Source of the DNA: Pegea sp. RAD2-039
Taxonomy: Eukaryota; Chordata; Thaliacea; Salpida; Salpidae
Assembly (NCBI GenBank): GCA_034620365.1
Contig: JAQGEQ010000290.1
Coordinates: 186,001-250,000, forward strand
DNA: 64,000 bases
Direction: 5' to 3'
Below are positions 23,508-38,722 of the stretch, in pieces. How positions within the stretch are numbered: position 1 is the stretch's first letter; every line of letters starts with the position of its first letter. The notes beneath the pieces are model-generated. The model was not told the DNA's origin. It did no database searches and saw only the letters and a list, made by a program, of their open reading frames with translations. The position numbers were made by a program, and so were the translations under genes.

Positions 23508-26500
23508 TTATTCACTAACTAGTTGATACATTTGATGCTGGGCACCATGTTCAGATGTTGACACTTCAAATATATAAGCAAGGCAAAGAAGGGTTTCGTT
23601 CGTGTCTCTATTCGTCACCAACTAAAACAAAACCAATAATTTGAAATTGAACTAGTAGTTTTGTTGTGACAATAAACTAACCTGTTGAATGGTAAAGTTT
23701 TCTAGGACACTATTCATCATGTGTCTTTCAGGGAGGAGCTTCAGTCTAATGATAAAGTTGATCATATAATCGCACATTTGCGAGCGGGAAAAACGGTAGA
23801 GGTAACGATCTTTTTCAAACTTTCCATATTCAACCTACAAGTTCGGATTTGTAGATTAAAATCGGATAAAGAATTACTGAAGTTGTTAAATTACTATATG
23901 ATCTGTCAAACACCGGTATCTTTAAAACATAAACAATAGTAACAAAACCATCTAGAAAATCAAACAACATTACCAACAAAAGTATTCTTTTAGTTATAAC
24001 AGCAAACAACAAGGACAATTGCGGTACACTTACTTCTATCTTTTCGACCACTTGCTTGCCAAACGAGCAAACTTTTGTGGAGCATGAAACAGTCATATTT
24101 TCATTGCTTTCATATTCACTAGTGACTGCATATACTGCATTAGGATCATTGTCGCCATCAAAGTTTAAATCAGCCTACAACAGTTAGTGAACAGTGATTA
24201 GTTGTGATAAATCATGTTTGAAGGAAACCAACATTTAAAATTTAATTAGAAGTTAATTAACTTTATTATTAAAATGTAGAAATTAAATTGTTGATTTACA
24301 AAATTGGAAAAGGGAATCTAACGAGCTAGTAAATACTGATAACTGCTGCTGCTGCTAATTTAGCAGTAAATACTTTTCGAAAAAAATTGCAAATCTCTGT
24401 TAAGCCGAGCAGAACATTAAATCATTTGTATTATTCAAAAAGAGCCCGCCTTTTTTCAGCTAAACATTTAAACTTACCCAAAATTTTACAACATAGAAAG
24501 CATCAGGCGGGCCTTTTTTCAAAAGGTCGCTCAAGCCACCGGCTGATTCCGGAAATTTGTCAAATATATCGTGTATACGGATTTTTTCCAGTGGTTGGTC
24601 CACATATGGTGGTGTTGGTTGTTCTATGTTTACAAATAAATGCTTGCTGTACTAAAAAATCGAAAACTCAAATTAAAAATAACGAAATTTGGTGAGTTTT
24701 TCAACTAATTTTTATTTCAAACACAAAGCTTTGTACTGTCAAGTTAAAGTCGTTTTCACAAAACATAAATCCAATTACTGCTAATAGTCGAGCAAGTCTT
24801 ACACACAAGTAAAGACTGGGTGTCTCTTAAGCTGCTTAAAAAGATAATTTCAAAAGAGGAAGCTGTATACAGTTCCATGTTCAACTTCGTTTTTATCACA
24901 AGAAAATTTGTGCAATTTGTTAGTAAAGTTACTCACGTTGTCACTTTCATTTGAGGTGAGTTCCCGGAAAGCTGAAAAAGTGTTGAGACGCAATTTACGG
25001 CTAGCAATTTGTCGACCATTTGGCCACTGTTGTGAGACCAGCAAGGAGTTAGCAGACGTGTTTGGACTGACAAATGCTGCGAAACAAAAATAATTTAATC
25101 TTACGACAATCTAAACAATAATATTTAAAAAGATATATCTTACAGGAAGTTGCATAGATCTTATAAATACAGATTTCAGAAGATTAGAAATTTGAAGATT
25201 ACAAATAAATGTTGTAAAAATATCAATTAAAGTTGATATCAGCATCATAGTTATGCAGAAAAATTTTTCCAAATTGTTTAAATAGACAAAAAAAATGATA
25301 TAAAAGTTGGAACCTGTTGAAGTAGAAATTGGAGGTCGGCTATTGATGGATGTTGATAAAGGAGAAGACATTCCATGAGAATGAAAGGCAATAGCTGTTT
25401 GTGGTGAATTCAAACTCATATAATTTGATTGTTGGAAAGGTTTGATACTACAAAAAGAAATCAGTGACAAACACACAGACATATGGACGTTTAGTGGACT
25501 TACTCGGCGTCTGCTTGACCAGATACACTTCCCGGCCAAATCTATAAATATCAAATTTCAATTAAACAACGAAAACAATTTTGTAAAGCTACTTGGACCC
25601 TCTTAATTTAATTCACACTCTTTGCTGTAACCTACGCTACCCTCTATATGACGTGATATGTCAACGAGTATACACATAACGCACCTCAAATCTTATTGTA
25701 CTTAGTTCACTTGTTTAATTTTAAAACTCTTGATGAAACGCACATAAACCAAAGACAAGCTGCCAACTCACTTCAAGTCTATTGTTTTGAAGAGCTGGTA
25801 TACTTCCAGCAGATACAATTTGAGCAGAAGACATAGAAGCCATACTTTGTAAAACCTTGTCTTTGGTTGCTTGATCCTAATAACAACTTGTCAGTCAGTA
25901 AACATAGTCAGTATTCGAGTGAAAAGTTGACTAACCAAACCTACTTTAAACTGAGATTGCATCTCACGTGATTTTCTACGGGCTAATACTTGTATGTGAC
26001 TTGACACCTGTTAGCAAGACATCAAGTTAATCAGAGGCATCTATTGCAGCTGTTAAAGATAATTTAAAAGATTCATCACAAACCTGTTTCCTGGTACGCG
26101 TTTTACCAGTTCGTAACTTTATGTAGCGGGCTATCAGTTCATTGCGACCTGAAAGTCACATTTTCTAAATTTAGATTTTTTCATTCAATCATTATTATAA
26201 TTTAGCGTTTAATTAAAATGGTTAATCATGAAAGATTAAAACTAATCATATCTTTAATGTTTTAGTCATAAAAAAGATTCTTTAATTGAAGAACATTTTT
26301 GGCATCTTCAGATATAAAATGTGAGAATAAAAAATTAATTTAGAATGAAGCTAAAAATTAGACCAATTCAAAAAATTAAATATATTTCTGAAATTATTCA
26401 AACTATTTTTCATCAATGCAACACTTTGAAAAGTCAACTAGAAAATTTAAATATTAATCTTCAAAAGTATAAATTTATTTAAAATAAACATATTATGAGT

Positions 26501-28000
26501 TACAAAGTAGAAAAAATAAAGCAATTTTGGGAAGCAAAATGTTATGCATTTAGTTTAAAGTCCAATCCGAAAATAAAATGTTTTGACTAAAAAACTAATA
26601 TGTCTAAAGTATAAATTTGTCTGACAAAGTATCATCTCAACCAACAAAGGGAAAGAATTTTTGCATACCATACATCTTTCCTTCATCTGATAGAATGATC
26701 TTTCTTCTTCCACAAGGAGGGTATATAGCAAGAGCTTCGTGAAAACTATTTTCAATGTCAGGACTCCAAACACCTTCTGCTTCATTATCTATCATGCTAT
26801 CTTTCTGCATGTTGCTTAAAAAAATAAATGCATTCTAAATAAGAGGCACAATAAATTCTAACGTTTTTGAACACAAATGCAGCAACTAAAAGTTTACTAA
26901 AAATATACAACAATGTTCTTGTTATAAACATAATTAAACAGGAAGAGCAGTTTAACATTTCCTCAAAATTTGACATACTTTATAGCTAGCACATTCACTA
27001 AAAGGTGACTACAAAAAGACCTTTTGCAAACCCACATTCTTACTAAATTACTATCAAATAATTTCACACACTCAATATAACAAATAACTGACAAAAAAAT
27101 CTTTTGCAAAAAGATTAAATTTTCTTTCTATAAATAATTTGGTCATACCAGTTTTAAATATTTTAAATAGTATAAAAAAGTTATATATTCACTTTTGTTT
27201 ATAAATATATGCATCAGTATAACTTACAGTGGGAACCTTTATTAACCTCAACTATTTTAAACTATGCTTAGTGGTTAAAGACTTATAAATTTAGAAAAAA
27301 CAAACTGAAAAAACAATTTGAATAAATTATAAAATTTGATACAACAAAACTAAACTCAATATTTTAAACTACTTAAATACAAAGTCCATAGAAATATGTT
27401 TAATACATATAACAATAACATAAAACAAAATTTTAAAATATTATACAAATATGCCTTAATAGTTAACTATTTAAGGTAAACTGGAAAAATCATTAATATA
27501 GTTAAAATGCTTTTTAAACCAAAACTATTATGGTACCAAGCTCAACTAATTTATATAAACAAGAGTTATAAATAACAGATAAAAAGTAATATTAACATGA
27601 AGAAAAATATTGACTAAGTAATCCTATATATTTTTTATAAATGTAATATTTCAAACTAAAAACATGTGTTAGACCTTCAATTAATTCTACAAGGTCAATA
27701 GCAAAATTACAAAAGTAAAACTTTGCTAATATTATTAATTAAAAAAATAAATATACTCACTTAGTTTCATCACTGCTAGGCGATGGACCACTTGAATTGA
27801 CAAGAGCAACTTGTGTATCAAGTAAGTTTGTTGAATTCACACCGGATGAGATATTAACTGCTATGGGCACCATTCTGTTAGACAACGGGCAATGTACTAG
27901 ATGATCAGTGTTACTAGGAACAGAGCCGTCGTCAAGCGAATGAGGATTATCACTGGTGTTATTGCTGTGGCTTGCCGTGTTGGTACACAATGAAACTGTA
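23508..28000 (-). CDS. TEAD1: TEAD/scalloped transcription factor (TEA domain)
   Basis: DNA-binding effector of Hippo signalling, partner of YAP/Yorkie in the nucleus. Minus-strand exons: about 28000-27761, 26814-26669, 26148-26084, 26007-25945, 25876-25772, 25541-25504, 25447-25314, 25076-24937, 24651-24478, 24174-24034, 23834-23682, 23621-23508. All joins keep frame, giving about 500 residues. The TEA domain is [39 protein letters not shown], then [15 protein letters not shown]. The C-terminal YAP-binding domain includes [44 protein letters not shown] and [13 protein letters not shown] Ser/Asn/Thr-rich N-terminal exon precedes the TEA domain; the initiator methionine and 5' UTR exons were not found, and the 28000 end is a guess at a splice acceptor. 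The symbol stands for the family; invertebrates usually have one member. Confidence 0.95.
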
Positions 28001-28009
28001 GGACTATCC

Positions 28010-31000
28010 AGGTTTACGTTTAAGTAATATGCCTCACAATGGAATTAAAAGTCTTAATAAAATTGTTCTAATGGCAAAAATCTGATTCAACCCTCTTTCA
28101 TTTATAAAATTAATTAAGGCAAAATAATCAACATTATTATTCACCTGTTGAAAATTAAATTAAAAAAATAAGAATTAAAATAGATTTAAAAATAAATAGA
28201 ATCTGACAAACTAGTTACCAAACAAAATATAATAAAAATAAATTTGTTTAATTATGAACATAGAAAAATCTAAGTAAATAGATTATTTAATTTCACCCTT
28301 TTTAATTCAACTTTTTTTGATTAAATATAACTCTATTGTTATATAAATGTTTGCAGAGTTGTGTTGAACAAAGGTAATGCTTTAACTTAAAGTTAGTTAA
28401 CTTTGATTCAATTTCATTAAATCATTAATTTTTCTAATTATTAAATTCAAATTCACAAATAAATGGTGGAAATAAATATTCCCTCATCTTCTTAACCAAC
28501 TATAACAAATAAAAAGTAACAAAAAATAACTTCAATATTTATTAGTTAAATCATCAATTTAAAGTTCTAAAAGTTTACAAATAAAAGTAATATTGACATT
28601 AAATGATAAATGAACTTTTGTTTATTAAATACATTAGAAATAATCTAAATTTAAAATGAGGTATGTTGCTCAATAAAAAGTAAACATACAAAGTTTAATA
28701 AATAAATAAGTATAAAAATGAATCAATTTCATAACAAAATTAATTACTTCCTTTAAGACCAATTAAAATATGAAATACTTCCTATTTTAGCAATTGTGGT
28801 TGATAAATTCAAATCATTCTGTCAATAATAGCAAAAAATGGCCTAACATTACATGTGTTTATGTAATAACATGCATATTTAATTACTGTTAAAACATGTG
28901 TTATAGACTTCTAAAACACTATATAAGAATAAAATTATAGTAGGAGTAAAAATAAATAAATAAATAGTTTTTTACATACTATCATAAAATGAATGATAAA
29001 ATTTTAAATATAATTTAAAATATGAAAGTAAGAATTTATCTATATAAATGATTTCAAAAACCAAAAGAAAATTCTCTGAATTAATTAAAATACAAATATT
29101 ATACAATCTAATTCTAAGATAATAAAAAGATATAATAAATATTTGAGAATAATATTTATTTTTAATAATACATCTATGTATAATTATTTACTGAATTAAA
29201 ATCAGTTTATTTAACTTTACTTACAGTTATTTTATAAACACTTCAAAACTCTAAGGTATTATAAAATATTCCTTTAGAAACTAAAGCAAAGAGACTAAAC
29301 TTTATTTTTGTTTGAAAATACAAAGTACAATGTAAAAAAATAAAATAACCAGTTAAGAAATAACAAAAAATTATTTCTTAAAAAAGTGAAAGAATTTAAT
29401 TTCTAAAAAAAGTTCTTTTTCACGTTAAATGTAAAACTTAATGAGACCAGCAATAAATTATTTTGTAATCACAAGTTTAATTAGCTACTAAATTAATAAA
29501 TTACATTCGTTATAAAAACAACAAAAACTGATTTCTGCAAAATAACCTTTGTAAATAATTATTATTATATTAATCAATATAAACAGTATAAATTGATCTA
29601 AACAAGAGTTTTACCACTAAAACTTGCAAGTATTTTCTACGCATGCCAGGCATAGCTCAGTGCTAAATCATAAATGAAATACTTTGATTTTTTAGTCTTA
29701 GACTTGCGTAAAACTGCTGATAAAATCTACTTGTCACTGCTAAAATCTTATAAACAAAAAATTTATGAGGCGTACAAAGCTTATCATCGACAACAACAGT
29801 GTTTTTGTTTCTTTATGAGCAGTTCACACTACTAAGCAATTTAGGTATGCGAAAAATGGTTGAAACGGAACAAGGTATGCTCACGGCTGAAAACAAGAGC
29901 ACAGAAATGATCTTAGATGACGTAAGTAATGATGAAAAGTTGCTGTTGTTCAGAATGAGGCTCCGAACAAAAAAAAGCTTAAAAGAAACCTACTTCTCGC
30001 TCTGTAAGTTTATTAAAATAGAGCTGCGGGCCATATCCACAGTGAGAGGAGCAATTCAAAGAGAATAACGGGCGCTTTATGTTGTATTTTCTCTAAACAA
30101 ACTAGATAGAGGAAAAAAGAGAGAAGAGACAAATTTAGTCGGCTATTGATGCGTGACCAGAAAAAAGTCACGCCCAAAAGAAGCTTTGTTTTCAAACTAT
30201 TTTCATTTAAAGTCCAGCTCCTTGACGGAGATAAAATGTTTAAACAATTCTAAAAGGAATATTCAAAGTTATTCTTGTTTATCATCTAGTTAACAGCTGC
30301 ACTTTCATGCAATATCATAGACAAATTTCAAACATTGATCTAAAAGACCATTTCAAAGTTTGTGTTATCCTCACTATTTACAACTTCTATAAGGTTTCAT
30401 TTGAAATTAAGCTCAATGTTATGAGCCAACTTTACAAACTGAATTCATCCAAAAACAGCTTAATCGAGGAGAATCTTGTAAGCAAAATTTTTAACCAAAC
30501 AAAAACTGGAATATCCAGCAAAATCATTTTGTTTCAAACTTATCAATGATCAGATTTGGTTATATTTGATTAGATATTTTAAATTTATTTTTAAAGTAAA
30601 CACCAGTCGTAAATTTAAATTTATTAGATATTCTTGACTAACATTTCTAATATTATGTAGCATTTACTGAATATGATTATGCATTTATGTACTAACGTGT
30701 ATGAATAAAACTTTGTAATTAGTTTTTTTCTGTGTAATCAAGCTAGTTTTCATCTTGCTTTGAATTAATAAATAATATGTCAGAGCGACCAGTAGCGTAA
30801 ATGCAAGCAGAATTCTTATACTTGAGACTATGGATTATATCTATAAAAAACTTTAAAACATGTTCAAATGTTAAGCCAGCAAATCGATAAGAAATTACCC
30901 GCAGTAATATTTAAAAAATACTTTGAATAAAGTCTAAAAAGTTATTTTTATTATTTAATCTATAGGTTTATTCTATTTCTATGTATTTGTTTTATTATTT

Positions 31001-34000
31001 ATTAAATATATTTATCGAATACTGTTAAATAGATCCTCTAACCCTTTTTTAATATAATTTTGCCATTTAAATAACTTTCAGAAAACTATTTTTACTTTTT
31101 TAATTTGATATCTATCATTGATATAATCATTGATAAATATATACTAAATAAATATATTATAATCTAGAAAACTAAAACGATAATCTTGTTTAACTGGATA
31201 TAAACATAACACAGTGTATACAAATATATATACAAGATCTCAACCAAATTTCAGTGATGATAATATTCAGATATTTTGGTTACTGAGATATTTTAAATTA
31301 TATTGGAAATTCTAGAAGCATTTCAAATTATTGAAAATCTTTCACATAACTTTTGTTGATAATGTTTAACATTCTTTGATTTAATAAATAAATTATATAA
31401 AACATAAAGTTTAAGAAGTAAAATTATTAGAATATTATTAAATTCTGTTATAGTTATTATTATAGAAACCTTTTACAAGGATTTCTAATGAATCTAAGTT
31501 AGCACCATGTACTTTATTTAATGAAATTTGACTAGAGAAGTTTAAAGATAAGTCAGCTTAAACTTTTTGATTAAATTTGGTTTTAGAATTTAATCAAAAC
31601 GTGATAATCCTCAAATGATATCACGTTTAACAGTTCTTAAGTCTATCAAATAAGTTTTAACTACGAAATAAACGTCTGGATTGCAATCTAATAGTTGCTA
31701 TTTTCACCGTTAGATTATTTATTTATATTTAGATGTATTTATGGTACAGTTATAGTGATAGATATTTTATTATATTTAAGAATATAATTTTGTAAATCAT
31801 CATTTTTCCAACAATGAGGACTTAACATTTTAAGACTTTACCCTTGCAGTGAAGTCTAACTAAATTGAACACTATTTTGAATATGTCATCTCTAATATAG
31901 GTATCTAAATATACTGTATCAGTAAAAATGAAACCTTTATAAATTTCTTAATATTATTTTAAAAGTGAAATCACTTTAATTTTATCAACAGTATTTTTCT
32001 GACAACTAATTTTCATTTCTGAAATTTAGAATAATTATTGTGTATTGCATTAAAAGTTGTAAGCTTTAAACTTACATTCTAATTTTACATTATAACTTAA
32101 AACATTTTTGATTTCATTTTTTTAAATTAAATCAGAAAAAGTCAGATCTTCAATGATATATAATCATGGAAATTTGCTTTGCCTAAGTAGAAAAAAAGTA
32201 TTTTGTGATGAATCCTTAACTATTGTAGTTTTTATCGTTTATCATAAACTTATTTAAAAAACTAAAGATCCGTAAATAAACAGCTTATAAATGGTTCCAC
32301 AAGTAAAATACATCTTTTTATATCAACTTTCCTATAAAATAACGATTTCATCGTTTCAAAATGATTGAATATTTTAGCTATGTGAGAAATAGTTGTATTG
32401 GTCATTTGCATGACGGTGTTTTCTCGTTGCTAGGTTGAATTTGATTCAATAAACTGCTTCAAGTCACCAAGGAACCTACTAGTCAAAACTAAATGATTTA
32501 TTTCTTGAAACTTTCTACAATTTGATAAAAAGTTTTAAAAGCATGGCCATCGACTTTGAAGATGTCAAAGGGCTTGTAAACAACATGGAATAGTTCAACA
32601 TCAATACTTTACGGTTTAGTTTCGCTTTGAAACTTAATTTTTCAAAACTTTTTCAGACTTACAGATATAAACTATCAATTTCTAAGGAATAATGAAATTT
32701 ATTTATTATAAAAATTTCGAATATTCAGCTAATTTATTATTTATTATTAGTAATTATTAATCTCCCAAATGATAATATTCGTGAAGTGAATTTAAAATCA
32801 TTTATATCAGTCTAGATGTAAATAAGAAACTATAATTTTACATCAATACTAAAGTCTTACTAAAAAAGTCATTTAGTGAGAAAAGTAAATCATAAAAGAA
32901 TTGAAAATAGTGAAGTAAATAAAAAATACAAATTAAAACATGTCTATAATTACTTAGCTGAAACTTTGTAGAAAATATATAAAAAAATTAATAAAAAATA
33001 GAAAATTAGAAACTTCATTAATTGCATAAAAACTCAAGGTAATAAAATACTTCAAAAAGTTAAACTAGTTTTTCAGCTTTACTAAAAAGATGATAAGTTA
33101 TGAGATTAGTAAATTAATAAATCTTTATTAAATCGTAAAAATGTAAGTATCAAATTTACTAACAGAAAATTACTTGATTATCTCAGATAAGAATCTTTTT
33201 TTAATCATAAATTAAAGATAAGAATTAAATTAGATTTTAATTACAGCTTAATCGTTTAATGGTTAGTCTCAGATTGATTGGAAATTTTATCATTGATGTA
33301 CTTGTAAAGTAATCTTTTAAAATCTTTGAAATAAAATTAACTTTTTTCTATGAAATGTTTACACCACAAATCCATTTTAGTCTCATTTTTTCTTAGAAAA
33401 TATTTCTTTATTTTTTTCTTATTGAGGGAAGTATGTTTCAATTTTTTTCTGATAAAAAGTAATTTTATCTTTTTAATTTTTATTCGATGCTCTATAATGT
33501 TCTGCTATAAGTCAAATAAAGAGAAAGTAAAAACAGTAAAAATTATAAATAAATCTTATATTAAATTTTTTCCCCTAATTGAAATGTTATTTAATTTTTT
33601 CCAAGAAATAAAATTACTTTAGGTATATTAGGTAGACTTTCAACCAAAGCACAGTAGAAGTTGAATACAGAAGAACAGGGATAAGTAATAACAATTTTTT
33701 AAAATTCAATTAAAAGTGAAACCAAAATGTTCAGCTTAAATTGTTTGAACTGACAGCTTTTTCGATAATACTTAAATTGAATTAAAGAGAAAGTTTCTAA
33801 ACGAAAGTTGTCTAAAAATATTAATTCTATTTAGAAATCATTGCCCATAACATGATTTGAAATAGCTTGAAGGCAATTTTAGCTTATTGATTATATAGTT
33901 TCGTCATATTCAAATAAAACCTGCAAATTACCTATTTATAAGAAACTTGATATTTAAATTGTTTATCTTTTTTGTAAACATAAGAACGTGTCGTCAACTT

Positions 34001-36230
34001 TCAATTTTGTGCATGAGTTGTTAGTTGAGCTTAAGGTTCCCTATATAACAAAAGAAGTTCTTCATTGAGAACATATTGTCAATTTTTGTATAATATTTGA
34101 ATACATGCTTTATCTGTAAGAACAAGTAGCCGCTATTCAGATTGACTTTACGAGATCTCCATTCACTTTTATTTGATTTTAAATCAGAGTTCTCGTTGCA
34201 TAACAACCCTTTTAGTCATAAAGGACGCTTTAAATGCACGTTCTTTATCACAAACTCACTTGATTTATTTTATATTTTCATAGTTGATAGTTTATAATTA
34301 GTAAGTACTTATAGGATAAATGGTTCAATCAATTTACAAATTAATTAACAATGAATTAATTTGACAAACATTCTTGTAAATGAGGTTGAAATGTCCAGAA
34401 AATAAACAGTAGAATAATTCACAAAGTAACTGTACAAAATCAACTTTTTCGAAAGTTACTGAAAAAATCACGACAGATGATGAAGAATATTTGCAATCAA
34501 TGATAACAGTGAAGACTTGATCATAGCTAGATGGTGACTAAAAAAAGTGTAAATTAAAAACCTTTCTATTTTTCGAAAGCATTTCTTGAACCTCAGAAAA
34601 TACTTTATTACTCATTAGCAAAAAATTTTGAAGATTATTTCTGCAATTCTAGTATTTGCAGTTTGTAGTGAAAACTGTTTTGCTAAATTTTTGTGGTTTT
34701 TCAAATTTTATATTTTGATCTAGTTTTCATTTTGAGGCTCTTCGTCGAAAGATGTTTTAAAAAGATTATGTTTACGCTACACGCCAAGAAAGATTTTAAA
34801 TAGAAGATGTATTATATATATCACAAACAAAATAGTACAATCAATTTAGATATTTATTATAATTTGAATATTCAATCTGTTGTTTTTTAAATTGTTGAAA
34901 ATGTTTTTTATAAGATATCTCAGTTTATCTTATCATTATTATAAGCTAATCAATTCTTTTCTAAGCTTTAAAACATGTGTAAAATATCTTGACAACCAAG
35001 TATGAAATACGTTTGTGAAAAAGGTAACCAGTAGATAGATTTTATGAACAATTTTTAAGAGTTTTAATTCTACAAAGATTAAATAAAAATGCATTTGTAT
35101 CAATTTAATACTCATAAAAACTGAACGGCAAATATTCTCATATTCTCATAATTCTACAAATCTTGTGCTTGGTGGTTGAGGGTGCTTAGTAGCCGTTAAG
35201 TATTGATTGTAGTTGGTCTTTATAGAAGTTTATGGAAAAGTAGCCATGTACACATGAATTAAACAATTAACATTCTTAAAGTTAGTGAAATATACAACTT
35301 AATCAAATACATAATTTTATGAACCACTTATACTTTCAGTAATGAAGTATTGACAAACATCCAACAACTGAATCTACTATTTTGAATAATAACAATGATG
35401 TTAATTATCAACTTCTATGTGTACCTAGTTTGTGAGTCCAGAATTTTGAGTTAAATAAATGGTTAAATTTAAAATAAACCAAAATAGCTTAGTATTAAAG
35501 AAAGGCGTTCATCTTATTTACATACTTTGTTTATTTTGCTGTATTTATTTTATTCTAGATTTAATAATATCTTTTTATTATATACAGTTTTTGTGATTAA
35601 TTGACTGTATAAAAACAAATGTAATTTAGATAAAAAATGAAATCGTATAAAGTAAGAACTTAATGTCCACAATCAATTTTTTGTATCTTTTCACCTTAAC
35701 ACATTGCATCAAACTCAAGAATAACTAAATATGAAAATCTTTACTTTTACGATTTAGAAAAGATCAACACATTTTTCAATACAAATTATAGAGCTCTTAA
35801 GAGCACAGAACAGCATGAAGGAAGAGAAATAATGACTGATTCTTAAAAGGTCTTAAGCACACAGTTTCACATAAAGGTGTACAAAAAAACAGAACCACTG
35901 GAGAGATCTAAGTAATTAAAAGTTGTAAATCGAGAAAATGTGGAAATTTGTTAACAAAATTACTTAAATCATATTTTTTACCAAAATTCTAAAATAAGTT
36001 ATCAATTTTGATGAAGGGATAGAGTCGAAAAAGATTCCATACCACTGTTACCCACTAAAAAAATTATTCCACTGGTTGTTATTAGAGTTGTTGAGAGGGT
36101 TAATTTTGAATGAAGAACCTCTGAGAACGTATTATTGATTGAAATCTTTAAAGAATTCATTGAAGTTAAGATGACAGAAACTATTAATAATTTTGAATAG
36201 TAGAAGGTCAGATGAAAAACGTTATTATTG
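28010..36230. other. Very AT-rich intergenic region upstream of TEAD
   Basis: No supported gene. A section at about 29640-30240 is GC-richer and could hold the TEAD promoter or first exon (minus strand), but no motif proves this. ORFs of 60-90 codons here look like chance in AT-rich DNA. Confidence 0.5.
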
Positions 36231-36235
36231 CAAGG

Positions 36236-36330
36236 ATTTAATATTTAGCTTATAGAGGCGGTCTTCGTATCAAGAAAAAGATCTACCACATCTAAAGAAA
36301 GCTTTCCTCAGTAAACAATTTTAATAATAT
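36236..36330 (-). mobile_element. Short LINE fragment, - strand
   Basis: The minus strand matches 11915-11990 of the plus-strand LINE copy (GGAAAGCTTT, TAGATGTGGTAGATC, then ACGAAGACCGCCTCTAT), encoding part of the region after the RT. It is isolated in AT-rich DNA and non-functional. Confidence 0.7.
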
Positions 36331-36334
36331 CCAA

Positions 36335-38715
36335 ATATTTCCTGTCTTAATAGATTTGAGAATTTGGTATGAAGATTATGAATCGATTTTGAACGAAATT
36401 ATATTTATAAAAGAACCAACAAAATGGTTTCAGGTGGAAATTAAGGGAGAACTGATTGAATAAAATAATAATTTGTTAGGTCCTTGGATGTTACAAAATA
36501 AAAGACTTTAAATGTGATCTTCTGAATAAGTGGATTCATGAATACAATGATTTAAGAAGTTTGCAATTGTAAAATTAAGAAAGTTGTTATGAATCATCTG
36601 AACATAGTGGAATAGTTTAATCTAAGTCGGGAACGATTAACATCTTCTTTAAGTAAAAAGAAATATTGCAGATTATTGATCTATTTTGAAACATTAAAAG
36701 AAGGATATAAGTACATAAGAATTTGACTTTAGATTTTAAGTTAAAAAGGTCGGCACAAATAAATACAAAACTATTTTTTTGAAAGTGTGAATCTAAACTT
36801 GATGAGTATTGAAGTCACTTCCATAAACTAACCTCATATAGCCAAAACTCAGTAAGAAATAATAGGCCAGTTTGATTAGAGTCAAAATAATGGAATGGAA
36901 ATTATATTTATTTGATATAGATCTGGTGTTACAAAAATTAATGGTCAAATTATGTAAGGTAGGTGGGATTATAGTATTAATATCAGAAATACTAAAACCA
37001 GTCCAGAAAAGCTAGGAGTTAACACGTAAGGGCTAAATATGATGTCAGAGTCATGAATGAGAATTAAGTTGTCACTGTTTTCACTCAAATATTATTATTA
37101 AAAATGGTAGTACTAAACCTAGATAAGCTACAAAAAGCTAAACTATGACGAAAAAGTCATTATTAAAAGTTAATTTATCACTACTTTCACTCACTCAAGC
37201 ATTATCTTATTTTTCACGTAGTTCTTTTACTAGTCGTTTGTGAATCCGTTGCTGCATTTTGGTTCAGCTAAATATAGATAGCTTGATCAGAACAATCGAT
37301 GGTTTCAGAGTTTCACAAACTTCTGAAACTTCTTAAACAAATAAATGATAAATTTAGAGTTCTTTCCAGAAATTTCAGCCTGTGACTTTATAGCTGAGCT
37401 TATGTTAGATCTTTACAGTTAGTTTTTTGTCTTAGTTTGTAGCTTGGTAACTGTTCCGGTATTTTAATAAATTTTTCACAGTCTCCACATGGCTCGCTGG
37501 TAACACCGGAACTGCTATGTTTGGTTCTGTTTATCTTCTACCAAAAACATTCGGAATATATTGGAATGGTTTCAACTCTGCACACTTTTATCAACCTTAT
37601 CATCAAATTATTTAAGTATACTTTCAGCAAGTATCTTTCTGCAAGTATCTTTCTGCGAGTATCATGCAAGTATATTTTCAATGGTATTACAAAAACGAAA
37701 TTAGTCTATGCACAAAAGTCTTAAAAACCTTATTCTATATTATTTAGATAAAATTATGCATCCATCCTTTTCTTTTTAAATTAAGGACACATTTTTTTAT
37801 TTTTTTATCTTTTAAAGTCGTTCAAATGCTTTCCAGTTAGACTTTGTTTGAAATCGAGATGTACACTACCTTATTAAATATTTTCATTCAACAATTTTTT
37901 TTATCTTTTTTATAAAAATTCTTTTCATGAAAACGAACTGCTACTAATATTTAATTAATTATTGTGATACTGATATTAATTTATTAGAGTAAAATTATCT
38001 ATAATGGTAATAATTTCTGAAGCATTTATAATAAAATGCCGTTTTAACCGATTTATTATTTCGTGCCATGTACTACGAGTTAAGGCATACATAAAATCGT
38101 CTTGAATAAATCTCATTTAGATCATTTAATCTTTAACTAATTATACTATTTATTGAGTAATATTATTCCTCTAGTTTTTATTAATTCTACCGATTAATTT
38201 TCCTTTCAAATATTTTTCTTATATATGCAAAAATAAATATATGTTTATTGACTAATTTATAAAATTATAGCTTATTTTACGTTATAAATTGTTTTTTTTT
38301 TATAATTATGCTTTGAAATATCTAGTAGATAGTTCAAAAGTTATATAACTAGAATTTTCTAACTCATAAATTAGACTATTAAAGTTAAAAAATAAACTTT
38401 AAAAAGTAATTATATTTATAAACTAACATTATTTTATTTCTCTGTGTTCATATTATGCTTGCTTATTGACCCAAGTGCCCTGCAAAATATCAAATAAACA
38501 ATATACATAATTAATATGATAATATAAATTTATAGTATATATAATATAAAATTTTATATACAACTATTTCAAAATTTATTGAAACCAGCCATATGTTAAA
38601 TATTTAAGTTTTTTTTTAAACTAAGTTTGTATATTTATATTTTGGTTGATATGATTTTAACATATAGAATTTTTAATATCTTCTAATTTTATTTTTTATC
38701 TTTTCTAAGTTTTCA
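36335..38715. other. AT-rich interval upstream of ZNF622
   Basis: No coding or RNA gene was recognised. A short inverted pair, GTTCCGGT and ACCGGAAC (about 37453 and 37504), is the only structure noticed. Confidence 0.4.
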
Positions 38716-38722
38716 GTATAAG

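Noticed and set aside
29799-30068. 89-codon ORF
   Set aside because: No recognised family, no splice-supported extension, and a length that occurs by chance; kept only as part of the GC-richer region.
33350-33622. 90-codon Phe/Leu/Lys-rich ORF
   Set aside because: Composition is that of random AT-rich DNA, with no family signature.
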